From: Roseibium sp. MMSF_3412
Lineage (GTDB): Bacteria; Pseudomonadota; Alphaproteobacteria; Rhizobiales; Stappiaceae
Direction of reading: 5' to 3'
Length of the DNA: 64,000 bases
Assembly (NCBI RefSeq): GCF_030733265.1
Contig: NZ_JASHJI010000012.1
Coordinates: 115,563 to 179,562, forward strand
Both the position numbers and the translations under genes were made by a program. Below the pieces are notes generated by a model. That model saw only the letters and a list, made by a program, of their open reading frames with translations. It made no database searches and had not been told where the DNA came from. Below, in pieces: positions 17,999-26,621 of this stretch; the first letter of the stretch is position 1; each line of letters opens with the position of its first letter.

Positions 17999-19078
17999 TT
18001 GAACCGTAGCACTCCCATTCGCCTCGTGGTCATCGGGGCCGGTCTTGTCGGTCAAAGGCATGCCCGCCATGCCTTTGAGCATCCGGATATCGCTCTTGCA
18101 TGGATCGTTGACCCCAATCCGGACCAGCAGGCGCTGGCCAGGGAACTGGACTGCCGATGGGCACCGGATCTGGAAAGCGTTCCGGCCTCCGATTGCGACG
18201 CCGCTGTCATCGCGACGCCCAATTCCGACCATCTTCCAAGCGGACTGGCCTGCCTGGAAAGAAACTGGGCGACACTGGTGGAAAAACCCGTTGCAGATAC
18301 GGTCGAAAACGGCGAGAAGCTGGTAAACGCATTTGAAGCCCGCCGCCTGCCGCTTCTCGTCGGTCACCACCGCCGCTACCACCCATCCGTCGAAAAGGCG
18401 CAGGAGTTGATCGGAACAGCAGCGCTGGGAGCACCTGTTTCCGCCTCGCTGATCTGGGCCGTGCGCAAACCGGACAGCTATTTTCAGGCCGGCCTGTGGC
18501 GGCGCAAGAGCGATGGCGGCCCGCTCCTGATCAATTTCATCCACGAAGCGGACCTGCTTGTCGGTCTGTTCGGCCCGGTCAAGGAGGTGCAGGCCATGGT
18601 GTCCCACCATGCACGTGGCAGCTCCGTTGAGGACAGCGCCGCAATCAATATCCGTTTCGCAAGCGGCGTGATTGCGACCGCCGTTCTGAGCGACGCCGCG
18701 CTTACACCCTGGAGTTTCGAAGGCGCGAGCGGCGAAAACCCGAATATCGCGGAGACCGGCATCTCCTCCTGGCGCATCGGATGCACGGCGGGCAGTTTCG
18801 AATTCCCGGCCCTGCGCGTTTGGACCGATGCGCAAGGTGAGGAAGGCGATTGGTCCCGTCCGCTCAAACACGAGAGGATCGAAACTGAAAAGGTCAATCC
18901 GCTTCACGAGCAATTGACGCATTTCGCCAGCCTGATCCGCCAGGAAAGCTCTATACCCAAGGTCTCCGGCCGCGACGGGCTCGAAGCGCTTCGCCTCGTC
19001 GAAGCCGTGCGCACGGCAGCGCTTACCGGGCGCCCTGTCGTGATGGACGGACCGGTTCAAAACGCAAGTATTGTCTGA
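17999..19078 (+). CDS. Gfo/Idh/MocA family NAD(P)-dependent oxidoreductase
   Basis: The 359-residue sugar dehydrogenase-like protein has an N-terminal Rossmann domain (VVIGAGLVGQRH near residues 9-20), the family motif LVEKPVAD and a GHHRRYHPSVEKA segment, then the C-terminal alpha/beta substrate domain. It starts with TTG after GGAGACGGGA. It lies in the same plus-strand run as the TRAP permeases, PhyH and HIBADH genes, with short gaps. It is likely to oxidise a hydroxyl of the sugar acid or polyol handled by this pathway. Confidence 0.87.
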   Translation: MNRSTPIRLVVIGAGLVGQRHARHAFEHPDIALAWIVDPNPDQQALARELDCRWAPDLESVPASDCDAAVIATPNSDHLPSGLACLERNWATLVEKPVADTVENGEKLVNAFEARRLPLLVGHHRRYHPSVEKAQELIGTAALGAPVSASLIWAVRKPDSYFQAGLWRRKSDGGPLLINFIHEADLLVGLFGPVKEVQAMVSHHARGSSVEDSAAINIRFASGVIATAVLSDAALTPWSFEGASGENPNIAETGISSWRIGCTAGSFEFPALRVWTDAQGEEGDWSRPLKHERIETEKVNPLHEQLTHFASLIRQESSIPKVSGRDGLEALRLVEAVRTAALTGRPVVMDGPVQNASIV

Positions 19079-19103
19079 CAACTTTATGAATTGAGGAACG
19101 ATC

Positions 19104-20003
19104 ATGAGCAAACCGAAGATTGGCTTTATCGGCATCGGATTGATGGGCGCGGCTATGTGCAACCGTCTTTTGGACCAGGGCTATGAACTGGCCGTCGTCG
19201 CCAACCGGTCGCGCGAGCGCGTCGAGGCCCTTGTTGCCCGTGGCGCAAGCGAGGTGAAATCCGCCCGCGAGGTGGCAGAGGCAAGCGATGTCGTCATGCT
19301 TTGTGTCGACACGTCCGTTTCCGTGGAAAGCCGGATGTACGGTTCCGAAGGTGTGATTGCCGGGCTTGCACCGGGCAAGATCGTGATCGACTTCGGAACT
19401 TCCCTGCCCGCCTCCACGAAAACGATCGGGGCAGCGGTTGCCGAAGCCGGCGCAACCTATCTCGATTGCCCGATTGGACGCACCCCGTCCCACGCACTTG
19501 AAGGCAAACTCAACCTGATGTGCTCCGGCAATGCGGCCGCGTATGAACGTGTGGAGGCGGTTCTGAACGACCTGGGTGAAAACGTCTTCCACCTCGGTGA
19601 ACTCGGCACCGGGCACACGATCAAACTGATCAACAATTTTTTCGCGCAAGCGGTCGCAAACGGCATGTCGGAAGCCTTTGCCATGGCGGACAAGGCCGGC
19701 GTCGACCGTCAGAAGGTCTATGACGTGATGGCGGCCGGTCCGCTTCACTCGGGCATGATGGATTTCGTCAAGGCCTATGCGATCGACAACGATCCGAACA
19801 AGCTCGCCTTCTCGATCCGCAATGCCCGGAAGGATGTCGGCTACTACACGGACATGGCCGAAAGCCTTGGTGTTGAATCGATCATGGCGGCAGGAGCAAA
19901 AAAAGCGCTCGACCTCTCCATCGAAGCCGGCAGAGGCGACGAGTTCGTTCCTCTCCAGGTCGACTTCTTCGTTGACCACTTCAAGGCGGGCGACAAGGAT
20001 TAG
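19104..20003 (+). CDS. NAD(P)-dependent 3-hydroxyisobutyrate dehydrogenase-like oxidoreductase
   Basis: The 299-residue HIBADH-family enzyme has GIGLMG near residues 10-15, a CPIGRTPSHALEGKLNLM substrate segment and the catalytic Lys in GTGHTIKLINNFF (canonical GxGxxxKxxNN). It differs from the family norm in having PIGRTP in place of PVSGG, suggesting an unusual substrate. It is the fifth gene of the plus-strand catabolic run, 25 bases after the Gfo/Idh gene. Confidence 0.88.
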   Translation: MSKPKIGFIGIGLMGAAMCNRLLDQGYELAVVANRSRERVEALVARGASEVKSAREVAEASDVVMLCVDTSVSVESRMYGSEGVIAGLAPGKIVIDFGTSLPASTKTIGAAVAEAGATYLDCPIGRTPSHALEGKLNLMCSGNAAAYERVEAVLNDLGENVFHLGELGTGHTIKLINNFFAQAVANGMSEAFAMADKAGVDRQKVYDVMAAGPLHSGMMDFVKAYAIDNDPNKLAFSIRNARKDVGYYTDMAESLGVESIMAAGAKKALDLSIEAGRGDEFVPLQVDFFVDHFKAGDKD

Positions 20004-20028
20004 GGGCCTGACCCTGAACCGGTAAGGT

Positions 20029-20961
20029 ATGGCGCGATTTGCTTCCAGGACCATCGAAGACAAGCCGTTTCTCGGCATCGTCCTGATCCTCGTTGCCTAT
20101 CTTACCTTCGCCTTCATCGACACGGGCTCGAAATGGCTGGGCGTCCTCGGTTTGGGCGCCCTGCAGCTGTCTTTCATGCGCTATTTCGGGCATTTCGTGA
20201 TTTCGCTGGGTCTGTTCGCCGCAAGCGACTTTGATTTCAGGCAGTTGCGCTGTGAGCGGATCTGGCTGGTAATCCTGCGCGGCGCCCTCCTGACCGGGTC
20301 GACCGTCTTCAATTTCGCGGCCCTGCGTTACCTGCCGCTGACACTCACCTCGACCATCCTGTTTTCGTCGCCGATCTTGATCTGCGTTCTGTCCTGGCCC
20401 CTCTTGCGCGAACGTGTCGGCCTGATCCGCTGGTCCGCGGTCGCGCTCGGGTTCGCAGGCGTGGCGGTCGCCATTCGGCCTTTCGACGAAGACTTTCACT
20501 TCGCGGTCCTGCTCTCGCTGGCCGCCGCATTCTGTTTCGCACTTTATTCGATCCTGACCCGCAAGCTGGCGGGCGTCGTCTCGCCGGACACGATGCAGTT
20601 CTACACCGGGTTCGTCGGCACGTTCGCTCTGGTGCCGTTTGCGATCCTAGAGTGGCAAAACCCCACGACCGGCTTTCAGTGGTGCGTGCTGGTCGGCCTG
20701 GGTATTCTTGGCTGGGTCGGGCACCAGTTCCTGACCAACGCAATGAGTTTCGCGCCGGCCAACCTGCTGATGCCCTTCGGCTACGTCTTCATCCTGTACC
20801 TGACGGTCGCAAGCTATCTTGTCTTCGATCAGCTGCCCGATCAGTGGACGGTCATCGGCGCGGCCATTATCGTCGTGTCAGGATTGATCATCTTTTACCG
20901 CGAACGTGTGCTGTATGCGCGCCGGCTCAACGCGGCCCGGCCAGGCGCGCCGAACGTTTAG
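20029..20961 (+). CDS. DMT superfamily (EamA) transporter
   Basis: The 310-residue integral membrane protein has ten predicted helices in two EamA repeats; FNFAALRYLPLTLTSTILF and FLTNAMSFAPANLLMPFGY are equivalent positions in the two halves. EamA proteins export metabolites or amino acids by exchange. It closes the catabolic run, 25 bases after the HIBADH gene, and may export an excess intermediate or product. The direction and substrate are not known. Confidence 0.87.
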   Translation: MARFASRTIEDKPFLGIVLILVAYLTFAFIDTGSKWLGVLGLGALQLSFMRYFGHFVISLGLFAASDFDFRQLRCERIWLVILRGALLTGSTVFNFAALRYLPLTLTSTILFSSPILICVLSWPLLRERVGLIRWSAVALGFAGVAVAIRPFDEDFHFAVLLSLAAAFCFALYSILTRKLAGVVSPDTMQFYTGFVGTFALVPFAILEWQNPTTGFQWCVLVGLGILGWVGHQFLTNAMSFAPANLLMPFGYVFILYLTVASYLVFDQLPDQWTVIGAAIIVVSGLIIFYRERVLYARRLNAARPGAPNV

Positions 20962-21054
20962 TGCGGTGAGTTTGAAGTTCGCACTATTGCTCCAGCAGCC
21001 TCCGAAGCGAGCTTCAGGTTCCTGACCCCAGGTTGGCGACGCAAGCCACTCCTG

Positions 21055-22536
21055 TCAAAAGCGTGTCCAGATGCCGTTATCCGCCTGTGAGATTTTCCGC
21101 ACTGCGCTGTGCCCGTCTGCCTTGAGCCAGTGGTTCGCCAAATCGAGGAGCAGGCGATCCACATTGCTCATCGCAGCATGCAGCTTTTCAAGCTCCTGCG
21201 GGACACCGGGCTTGCCCAGTTCTTCCGCCATTTTGCGGGCGTCCGCTTCGGTGATCGGAATGCCCGACTTCGCGAAGGACGTGGTCAGCGAGTTCACGAT
21301 CTGCTGCACATTTCTCGCAGTTCCAGTGGCTGCAACGAGCGGCAAGGTGGTTGCCAGCACTATTCCCAGAACCTTCATCGAGGCCTTGACCGTGACCTCT
21401 TCCGCCGCGCCCAGCCCCCCCATCATCTTGCCCATGAACATGGCGACATGCTGGGCCGTGAAGCCTTGAGGTACCGACGAAAGAGCGGTCGAAAACGCCG
21501 AACCGAGACCACGAAGAAGGTGGGTCCAGAAGTTCGGACATTTTTCTTTCAGGAACTTGAAGCCCTGCACGATATCCGGCATCACCGCGGCGACGCTTTT
21601 CACCTGCTTTTCTCTGGTCTTGTAGAAGACGAGGCCCTTGGTAAAGACAAGGATCGCCGTCACGGCAAGACCTGGCGTTCCGATGATCGTCGTACCGAAG
21701 CCCATGACAAAGCCCGCCATGGCGTTGCTGGCCGGTTTCACTGCCCGTGTCTGGCTGTTGATCTCTCTGAAAAGGCCTGACGATTCCAGGTTTACGATGA
21801 AGTCGAGCCCGCGGCTGGCATAAAGCGTGTTGCCGCGGATCCAGAATACCTTGCCGGTATCACCGCCGGATTGACCCACAATCACCTGTTTGAGTTTAAG
21901 ATCGACCGTGCCTTTCGGAACGGCATAGCTGCCGCCGACCAGGCCGGACGTGGATCCCCTTACGTCGTCGAGCCACGAGAGATTCCCCTGCGCGACCCGA
22001 AGCGCCTCCGCCCCCTTGGCGACGACGAGATGTCCCTCCTTATCGCGGTAGGGTTTGTTCTTGGGAACCACCACTTTCGGCACGCTGCCGTTGCCTGTGC
22101 CACCGTTGGCCCGGGGGCTTTCCCCGCTCCCGCCCGAGCCGTGACCGGTTGATCCGCCGCCCGCCCGTCCACCGGCCCCGGTTTTCTCCTTTGCCGCATG
22201 CGCCTTTTTCGGCAATACGGGGATATGTTGCTGGGGGTCATGACGTGGATCGGTCCAGCGCCAAGACGCGGCCGATGCCGGATTGTTCAGCCCGCGTTCC
22301 GTACGCCCGCCTGGATCCACCCGTGCGTCAGGCCGACCGAAGCCCAGCGCGACGGCCTGAAAGTCGGCGATCATCCCCTGGGTCAAGCGCCCTGCGATCC
22401 CGTCAACGGTAAGCGGCTCACCAACGCGGGGCATCAATTCATTGATGCGCATTTGAACGGCCATGACGTCGGCCTTCTGGTTCTTGCCGCTGAGGCCTAC
22501 TGATTTCTCAATGCTTAAAGTAAATGTGATGATCAT
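21055..22536 (-). CDS. Uncharacterised protein with N-terminal peptidoglycan-binding-like domain and hydrophobic C-terminal region
   Basis: The protein has about 493 residues; the ATG lacks a clear ribosome-binding site and a TTG lies two codons earlier. Residues about 10-85 look like a PG_binding_1-type repeat (ADVMAVQMRINEL, TVDGIAGRLTQGMIADFQ, DARVDPGGRT). A Gly/Ser-rich linker follows (GAGGRAGGGSTGHGSGGSG), then a beta-rich part (IRGNTLYASRGLDFIVNLE). Two hydrophobic stretches come last (AGFVMGFGTTIIGTPGLAV and VLGIVLATTLPLVAATGTA). There is no signal peptide. It stands alone between a convergent transporter gene and a transposase remnant. The layout recalls secreted antibacterial effectors, possibly membrane-acting; that is speculation. 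Confidence 0.6.
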   Translation of the reverse strand: MIITFTLSIEKSVGLSGKNQKADVMAVQMRINELMPRVGEPLTVDGIAGRLTQGMIADFQAVALGFGRPDARVDPGGRTERGLNNPASAASWRWTDPRHDPQQHIPVLPKKAHAAKEKTGAGGRAGGGSTGHGSGGSGESPRANGGTGNGSVPKVVVPKNKPYRDKEGHLVVAKGAEALRVAQGNLSWLDDVRGSTSGLVGGSYAVPKGTVDLKLKQVIVGQSGGDTGKVFWIRGNTLYASRGLDFIVNLESSGLFREINSQTRAVKPASNAMAGFVMGFGTTIIGTPGLAVTAILVFTKGLVFYKTREKQVKSVAAVMPDIVQGFKFLKEKCPNFWTHLLRGLGSAFSTALSSVPQGFTAQHVAMFMGKMMGGLGAAEEVTVKASMKVLGIVLATTLPLVAATGTARNVQQIVNSLTTSFAKSGIPITEADARKMAEELGKPGVPQELEKLHAAMSNVDRLLLDLANHWLKADGHSAVRKISQADNGIWTRF

Positions 22537-23098
22537 GGGCAAGGCGCCGCTGGATCAACTACCTGAGTAGCCACCAGAATATTAAAAATTCTGAATCTGG
22601 CAGCGACGGCTTGCCTGGCATTCCAATGTAAATTGAGCCGAGCTAAAGAAACAGTCCATGCTGTCATAGGAAATTTCCTTCGCGTATTGAGATCACCTGA
22701 TCACAACGGCTTCTGGTCGACAAGCTATGGATAAGCATAGGTCTGCAAACGCTTACCTCCGGCATGAACACCTGGCCCGGCTCCATCGGAGCAAGGTGTT
22801 TGCCGGCTTCAGGTAACCGAGAAAGCTAATTTGAAACAAGGTTTAATCAGATCTGCCTGATCAGAAACCATCAGACAGTTCGGCGAAATTGCCCAAGAAG
22901 GTTTTCTGGGAGGCCATCGACGAAGGCAAAGACCTGTTCTCTCCCGCAGAGTGCCGGAACTGCTTTTCTGCTCCCCGATACGACCCGGAGTGATCGGAAA
23001 ACACTCTAGCTAGTCACCTTCTTCGGTCTGAAATTCGTTCGAAGCCCGCTGCAAGATGTGTCGAACTTCAGAGTCAGGTGACCAGCAGGGCTTCTGGT
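22537..23098. other. Intergenic stretch holding a transposase remnant
   Basis: These roughly 560 bases lie between two minus-strand genes. The part nearest 22993 carries a decayed IS630-like C-terminus on the plus strand. No gene, RNA or strong hairpin was recognised in the rest. Confidence 0.5.
22886..22993 (+). pseudogene. Fragment of an IS630-family transposase C-terminus
   Basis: One frame reads KLPKKVFWEAIDEGKDLF, then SPAECRNCFSAPRYDPE and a stop. This matches the usual end of IS630-type transposases (FWxAIxxxxDxFxPxECxNYFxAAGYDPE). There is no start codon and no upstream transposase core, so it is a degenerate leftover, with Tyr and Gly positions already changed (NCFSAPRY instead of NYFxAAGY). 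Confidence 0.55.
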
Positions 23099-24025
23099 TC
23101 ACTTCACACCGTTCACGTTCAGATAGACCGAATAGAGCGAGCTCGTGCCGGCAATAAACAGCCGGTTCAGCTTTGGTCCGCCGAAACAGACGTTGCCGAC
23201 CATCTCCGGAATGCGCACCTTGCCGATCAGAACACCGTCAGCATTGAGGCAATGAACGCCGTCGGCCGCCGAACTCCAGATGCGCCCGTCCCGGTCGAGA
23301 CGAAACCCGTCGAAAAGACCGGCGGTGCAGGACGCGAACACGCCGCGGTCCACAAGCGACCTGCCGTCGCTGCCGACCTTGAATTTCTCGATATGGGCCG
23401 GACCGTCGTCATCATGGGTTACGCCCGTGTCGGAAACAAACAGCCATTCCTCGTCTTCCGAAAACGCAAGGCCATTGGGCTTGAAGAAACCGTCGGCGGC
23501 GAGTTCCACTTCCCCTGTTGCCGGATCCACCCGGTAGACATTGCAGCTGCCGATCTCGCTGTCCGCCCGATCGCCTTCATAATCCATCAGGATCCCGTAG
23601 GACGGGTCGGTGAACCAGACAGAACCATCCGACTTCACAACAACGTCGTTCGGGGAATTCAGCCGCTTTCCGTCCCAGTGCGAGGCGATCACGCTGATCG
23701 AGCCGTCATGCTCTGTCCGGGTCACGCAGCGTGTCAGGTGCTCACAAGTCACGAGCCTGCCCTGCGTATCCACGGTGTTGCCGTTGGCATTGTTGGAGGG
23801 ACGCCTGAACTCTGAAACCGATCCGTCGGTTTCGTCCCAACGCAGCATGCGATTGTTGGGAATGTCGGACCAGACGAGATAGCGGCCTGCCGGGAACCAG
23901 GCAGGTCCTTCCGACCATCGCGCTCCGGACCACAGTCGCTCCACCCGTACATGACCGACAAAACAGGACTCAAATTCCGGTTCAATGACTTCAAAACCGG
24001 TTCCTTCCAAAACGCCAAACATCAT
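23099..24025 (-). CDS. SMP-30/gluconolactonase family protein
   Basis: The 308-residue six-bladed propeller lactonase has metal-binding elements SEGPAWFP (Glu), RLNSPNDVVV (Asn-Asp), GFFKPNGLAFS (Asn) and GLFDGFRLDRDGRIW (Asp). The family opens sugar lactones such as gluconolactone to the free acid; there is no signal peptide, so it is cytoplasmic. It is the last gene of the sugar importer operon and overlaps the cytochrome b561 gene by four bases. Its product would feed sugar-acid catabolism such as the gluconate steps encoded at 40769-44105. Confidence 0.9.
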   Translation of the reverse strand: MMFGVLEGTGFEVIEPEFESCFVGHVRVERLWSGARWSEGPAWFPAGRYLVWSDIPNNRMLRWDETDGSVSEFRRPSNNANGNTVDTQGRLVTCEHLTRCVTRTEHDGSISVIASHWDGKRLNSPNDVVVKSDGSVWFTDPSYGILMDYEGDRADSEIGSCNVYRVDPATGEVELAADGFFKPNGLAFSEDEEWLFVSDTGVTHDDDGPAHIEKFKVGSDGRSLVDRGVFASCTAGLFDGFRLDRDGRIWSSAADGVHCLNADGVLIGKVRIPEMVGNVCFGGPKLNRLFIAGTSSLYSVYLNVNGVK

Positions 24026-24765
24026 GTTTCCCGTTGCTTTTCAAATGACTGTTGCGGGAAGTCGGGCCGCCGTGTCCCCCATCCCTGTTGTTTCATCCTG
24101 TTTCCCGGATGCCCGGGGTCAGGCCCCCAGATTGCCTGATACGTATCGACCGCGCACCCGAGACGCTGAAGATAAGCGGACGCGACAAGCAGAATGCTCC
24201 ACCAGCAGACAAGGGAAAGCCACATCCAGTTGGGCGCGTTTGCCGTCCACAATCCGCTCGCGATCGCCCCGATCATGAGAGCAAGCGCAAGATAACCGCA
24301 ACCCTTGTGAATCGCTTCAAAAATCAGCCGGTGCCGGGTCATATCGTAGTGATCGCCACGCAGGGAGCCGTCGGCCCGCCTGTCTGTCGGACCGCCCTTG
24401 CTTCCCCGCAGGAGACCGGAAAACGCCTGAACCATTGCAAGGGCAAGGACCGAATAGCCGAACAGCCGATGAACCAGGGCCGTCCCGGTGTTCTGGGAGG
24501 ACATCAGGACAAGCGCCAGCCCGACAACGGATAGAGCCACAACAAGGGACTGGGAGATCCAGTGACTGCGCCACCAGATCTTGCTGTCCAGTTCGCGCGG
24601 CCAGTCCTGTCCGGGCAGAACCTTGAAGAAACGCGCCATCATGATCGCAAGCGGGGCAAGTATGCCCCAGCCCAGGACCATGAACCGGGCGTGCCAGGAC
24701 AAGGCAACGCCGATTTCATGAGGTCTGGCCGCATCCATGGGGGATATCAGCCACTCCATCATCAT
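24022..24765 (-). CDS. Cytochrome b561-like membrane protein
   Basis: The 247-residue protein has about five hydrophobic helices and paired histidines (SWHARFMVLGW, RSHWISQSL, ALVHRLFGY, EAIHKGCGYLALAL) spaced as in the eukaryote-like cytochrome b561 domain that holds two b-type hemes. Such proteins move electrons across or within the membrane. It overlaps malG-like and lactonase genes by four bases on each side, so it is translated within the sugar importer operon. It could be an electron acceptor for a sugar dehydrogenase that yields the lactone; no such enzyme is encoded in this operon. Confidence 0.78.
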   Translation of the reverse strand: MMMEWLISPMDAARPHEIGVALSWHARFMVLGWGILAPLAIMMARFFKVLPGQDWPRELDSKIWWRSHWISQSLVVALSVVGLALVLMSSQNTGTALVHRLFGYSVLALAMVQAFSGLLRGSKGGPTDRRADGSLRGDHYDMTRHRLIFEAIHKGCGYLALALMIGAIASGLWTANAPNWMWLSLVCWWSILLVASAYLQRLGCAVDTYQAIWGPDPGHPGNRMKQQGWGTRRPDFPQQSFEKQRET

Positions 24766-25634
24766 CCCTTCACGGCCCCTGCCGTCATGCCGGTGATGAT
24801 CTGCTTCGAGGCAACGAACGTGAACAGGATCGGCGGGATCGCCAGCAGCATTCCCGTTGCCATGATCACCCCCCAGTTGATGTCGTACTCGGTGATCGAA
24901 TTCACGATCGTCACGGGCACCGTGCGTGTCGAGCGTCCGGAGAGAGCGTTCGCCAGGAGGAATTCGTTCCAGGCGATGCGGAACGTGAAGATTGCGGCAG
25001 CCGCCAGGCCCGGCTGAATGATCGGCAGCACCACGAGGAAGAACACCTGGAACGGATTGGCGCCGTCCATGCGTGCGGCTTCTTCAAGCTGGATCGGCAC
25101 CTGCACGATGAAGCTCTGCAAGATCCAGATCACGAAAGGCAGGTTCATCGCCGTATAGATCAGGATGATACCGGCATAGGTCTGGTCAAGCCCGTACTGG
25201 AACGTCCAGATACCGAAAACCGGAACGAGCAGGACAGCGGGCGGAACCATGCGCATGAGAAGCGTCGTCATGGAGACGGCCCCGCGGCCCATGAACTTGA
25301 AGCGGACAAGCGCATAGGCGGCCATGCAGCCGATAGTCAGCGTCAGCCCGGTGGAGATCAGCCCGACGATCAGGGAATTGACCAGCGCGCGACCGAAGGT
25401 CGGATCGCAATAATCGACATGTTCCGGTTCGTACCAGAGGAAGTTGCACAGCACCGTCTCGTAATTCTTGATCGTCGGCGAGAAGAAGAAGGCCGGCACC
25501 GAGGCATCATAGACATCGACATTGGTCTTGAACGACGTTGCCAGCATCAGGGCGATCGGACCGACACTCATCACCACCAGCGCAACGATAAGGGCATAAA
25601 AGGCCGGGTTCTGTTTTTCCGATTGAGCAGACAT
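24762..25634 (-). CDS. Carbohydrate ABC transporter permease (MalG type)
   Basis: The 290-residue permease has six membrane helices and the EAA loop near EEAARMDGANPFQVFFLVVL, which contacts the ATPase. It belongs to the CUT1 MalG family. The ATG overlaps the stop of the MalF-type gene (TGATG); a GTG directly before it is an equal alternative. It is the second pore subunit of the LacI-controlled importer. Confidence 0.93.
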   Translation of the reverse strand: MSAQSEKQNPAFYALIVALVVMSVGPIALMLATSFKTNVDVYDASVPAFFFSPTIKNYETVLCNFLWYEPEHVDYCDPTFGRALVNSLIVGLISTGLTLTIGCMAAYALVRFKFMGRGAVSMTTLLMRMVPPAVLLVPVFGIWTFQYGLDQTYAGIILIYTAMNLPFVIWILQSFIVQVPIQLEEAARMDGANPFQVFFLVVLPIIQPGLAAAAIFTFRIAWNEFLLANALSGRSTRTVPVTIVNSITEYDINWGVIMATGMLLAIPPILFTFVASKQIITGMTAGAVKG

Positions 25635-26557
25635 CACGTGTCGTCCTTTTCGGCAGCTGCGCGTTGGCGTGCGGCACGGGCTTCCTGAACGCGGTTGTAC
25701 AAGAACATTCCGATGGTCAGGGCCATCAGCAACATGAGGAGCAGGTTCGACATGGCGGCCGCTTCACCCAGTTCCTGGAATTCCTGCGCGGTCCGGAAGA
25801 TGCGAAGCGCGAGAATTTCCGTGGACAGACCCGGACCGCCGTTGGTCAGGACCAGGATCACTTCCAGCACCTTGAAGGCATCGATCAGGCGCAATAGAAG
25901 CGTCACGATCAGAACGGGCATCATCAGGGGCAGCTTGATCATGAAGATCTTCTGCCACTCGTTGGCCCCATCTATTTCCGCAGCTTCCAGCGCAGAGCGC
26001 GGCAGCGACTGCATGGCGGCGAGCGCCAGGATGAAAATGAAAGGTGTCCACTGCCAGACATCGGCAATCACGATCGCGATGAAGGACCAGGTGCTGTCGG
26101 AGAGCCAGGGTATCCCCTCGAACCCGAAGCTTTTGAGCGTGCGGTTAAAGATGCCGACCGTCGGGTGATACATGTAGCGCCACATCAGACCGACCACGAT
26201 GGGTGCGATCATCATGGGCAGGATGAAGACCGTGCGCAGCACCGCCATCCCCTTGAGCTTCCGGTCCAGCAGCAGTGCCAGGCCGACACCCAGGATCATT
26301 TCGAGCGTCACGACGATCGCGGCGAAGCGAATGGTCACCCAGAAACTCTCGCGAAAGGCATCATCGTTCCAGAGATTTACATAGTTCCGAAATCCGATGA
26401 ACTCGGCCTGGCCGATCCGCTGGCTCGGGCTCCAGTCCAGGAAACTGGCATAGACCATGTATCCGATCGGATAGAGCAGCGCGAACACAAGGATGATCCC
26501 TGCCGGCGCCAGAAACATGTAAGGGGTCAGCCGATTGGCCTTGATCGCAACGCTCAT
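25634..26557 (-). CDS. Carbohydrate ABC transporter permease (MalF type)
   Basis: The 307-residue CUT1 permease starts MSVAIKANRLTPYMFLAPAG. It has six helices and the EAA motif in LEAAEIDGANEWQKIFMIKL. It is cotranscribed with the binding protein gene 64 bases upstream and overlaps malG. Together they form the pore for a mono- or oligosaccharide or polyol. Confidence 0.93.
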   Translation of the reverse strand: MSVAIKANRLTPYMFLAPAGIILVFALLYPIGYMVYASFLDWSPSQRIGQAEFIGFRNYVNLWNDDAFRESFWVTIRFAAIVVTLEMILGVGLALLLDRKLKGMAVLRTVFILPMMIAPIVVGLMWRYMYHPTVGIFNRTLKSFGFEGIPWLSDSTWSFIAIVIADVWQWTPFIFILALAAMQSLPRSALEAAEIDGANEWQKIFMIKLPLMMPVLIVTLLLRLIDAFKVLEVILVLTNGGPGLSTEILALRIFRTAQEFQELGEAAAMSNLLLMLLMALTIGMFLYNRVQEARAARQRAAAEKDDT

Positions 26558-26588
26558 TGCGGATCGCTTTCAGTGAGGATTTTTGAGA

Positions 26589-26611
26589 GCCCCGCGGCAA
26601 GGCCGCGGGGC
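26589..26611 (-). promoter_or_regulatory. Intercistronic hairpin after the sugar-binding protein gene
   Basis: A perfect 10-bp stem (GCCCCGCGGC and its complement) with a 3-base loop lies 11 bases after the binding-protein stop and before the MalF-type gene, with no T run. It probably protects the binding-protein message and lowers read-through into the permeases. Confidence 0.6.
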
Positions 26612-26621
26612 AGCGTCAGGG

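Noticed and set aside
16892..19162. Very long open frame on the minus strand (about 750 codons) opposite the TRAP, PhyH and oxidoreductase genes
   Set aside because: It runs antisense through four genes with clear family motifs and no family similarity is visible in its own translation; it is a by-product of GC-rich third codon positions.
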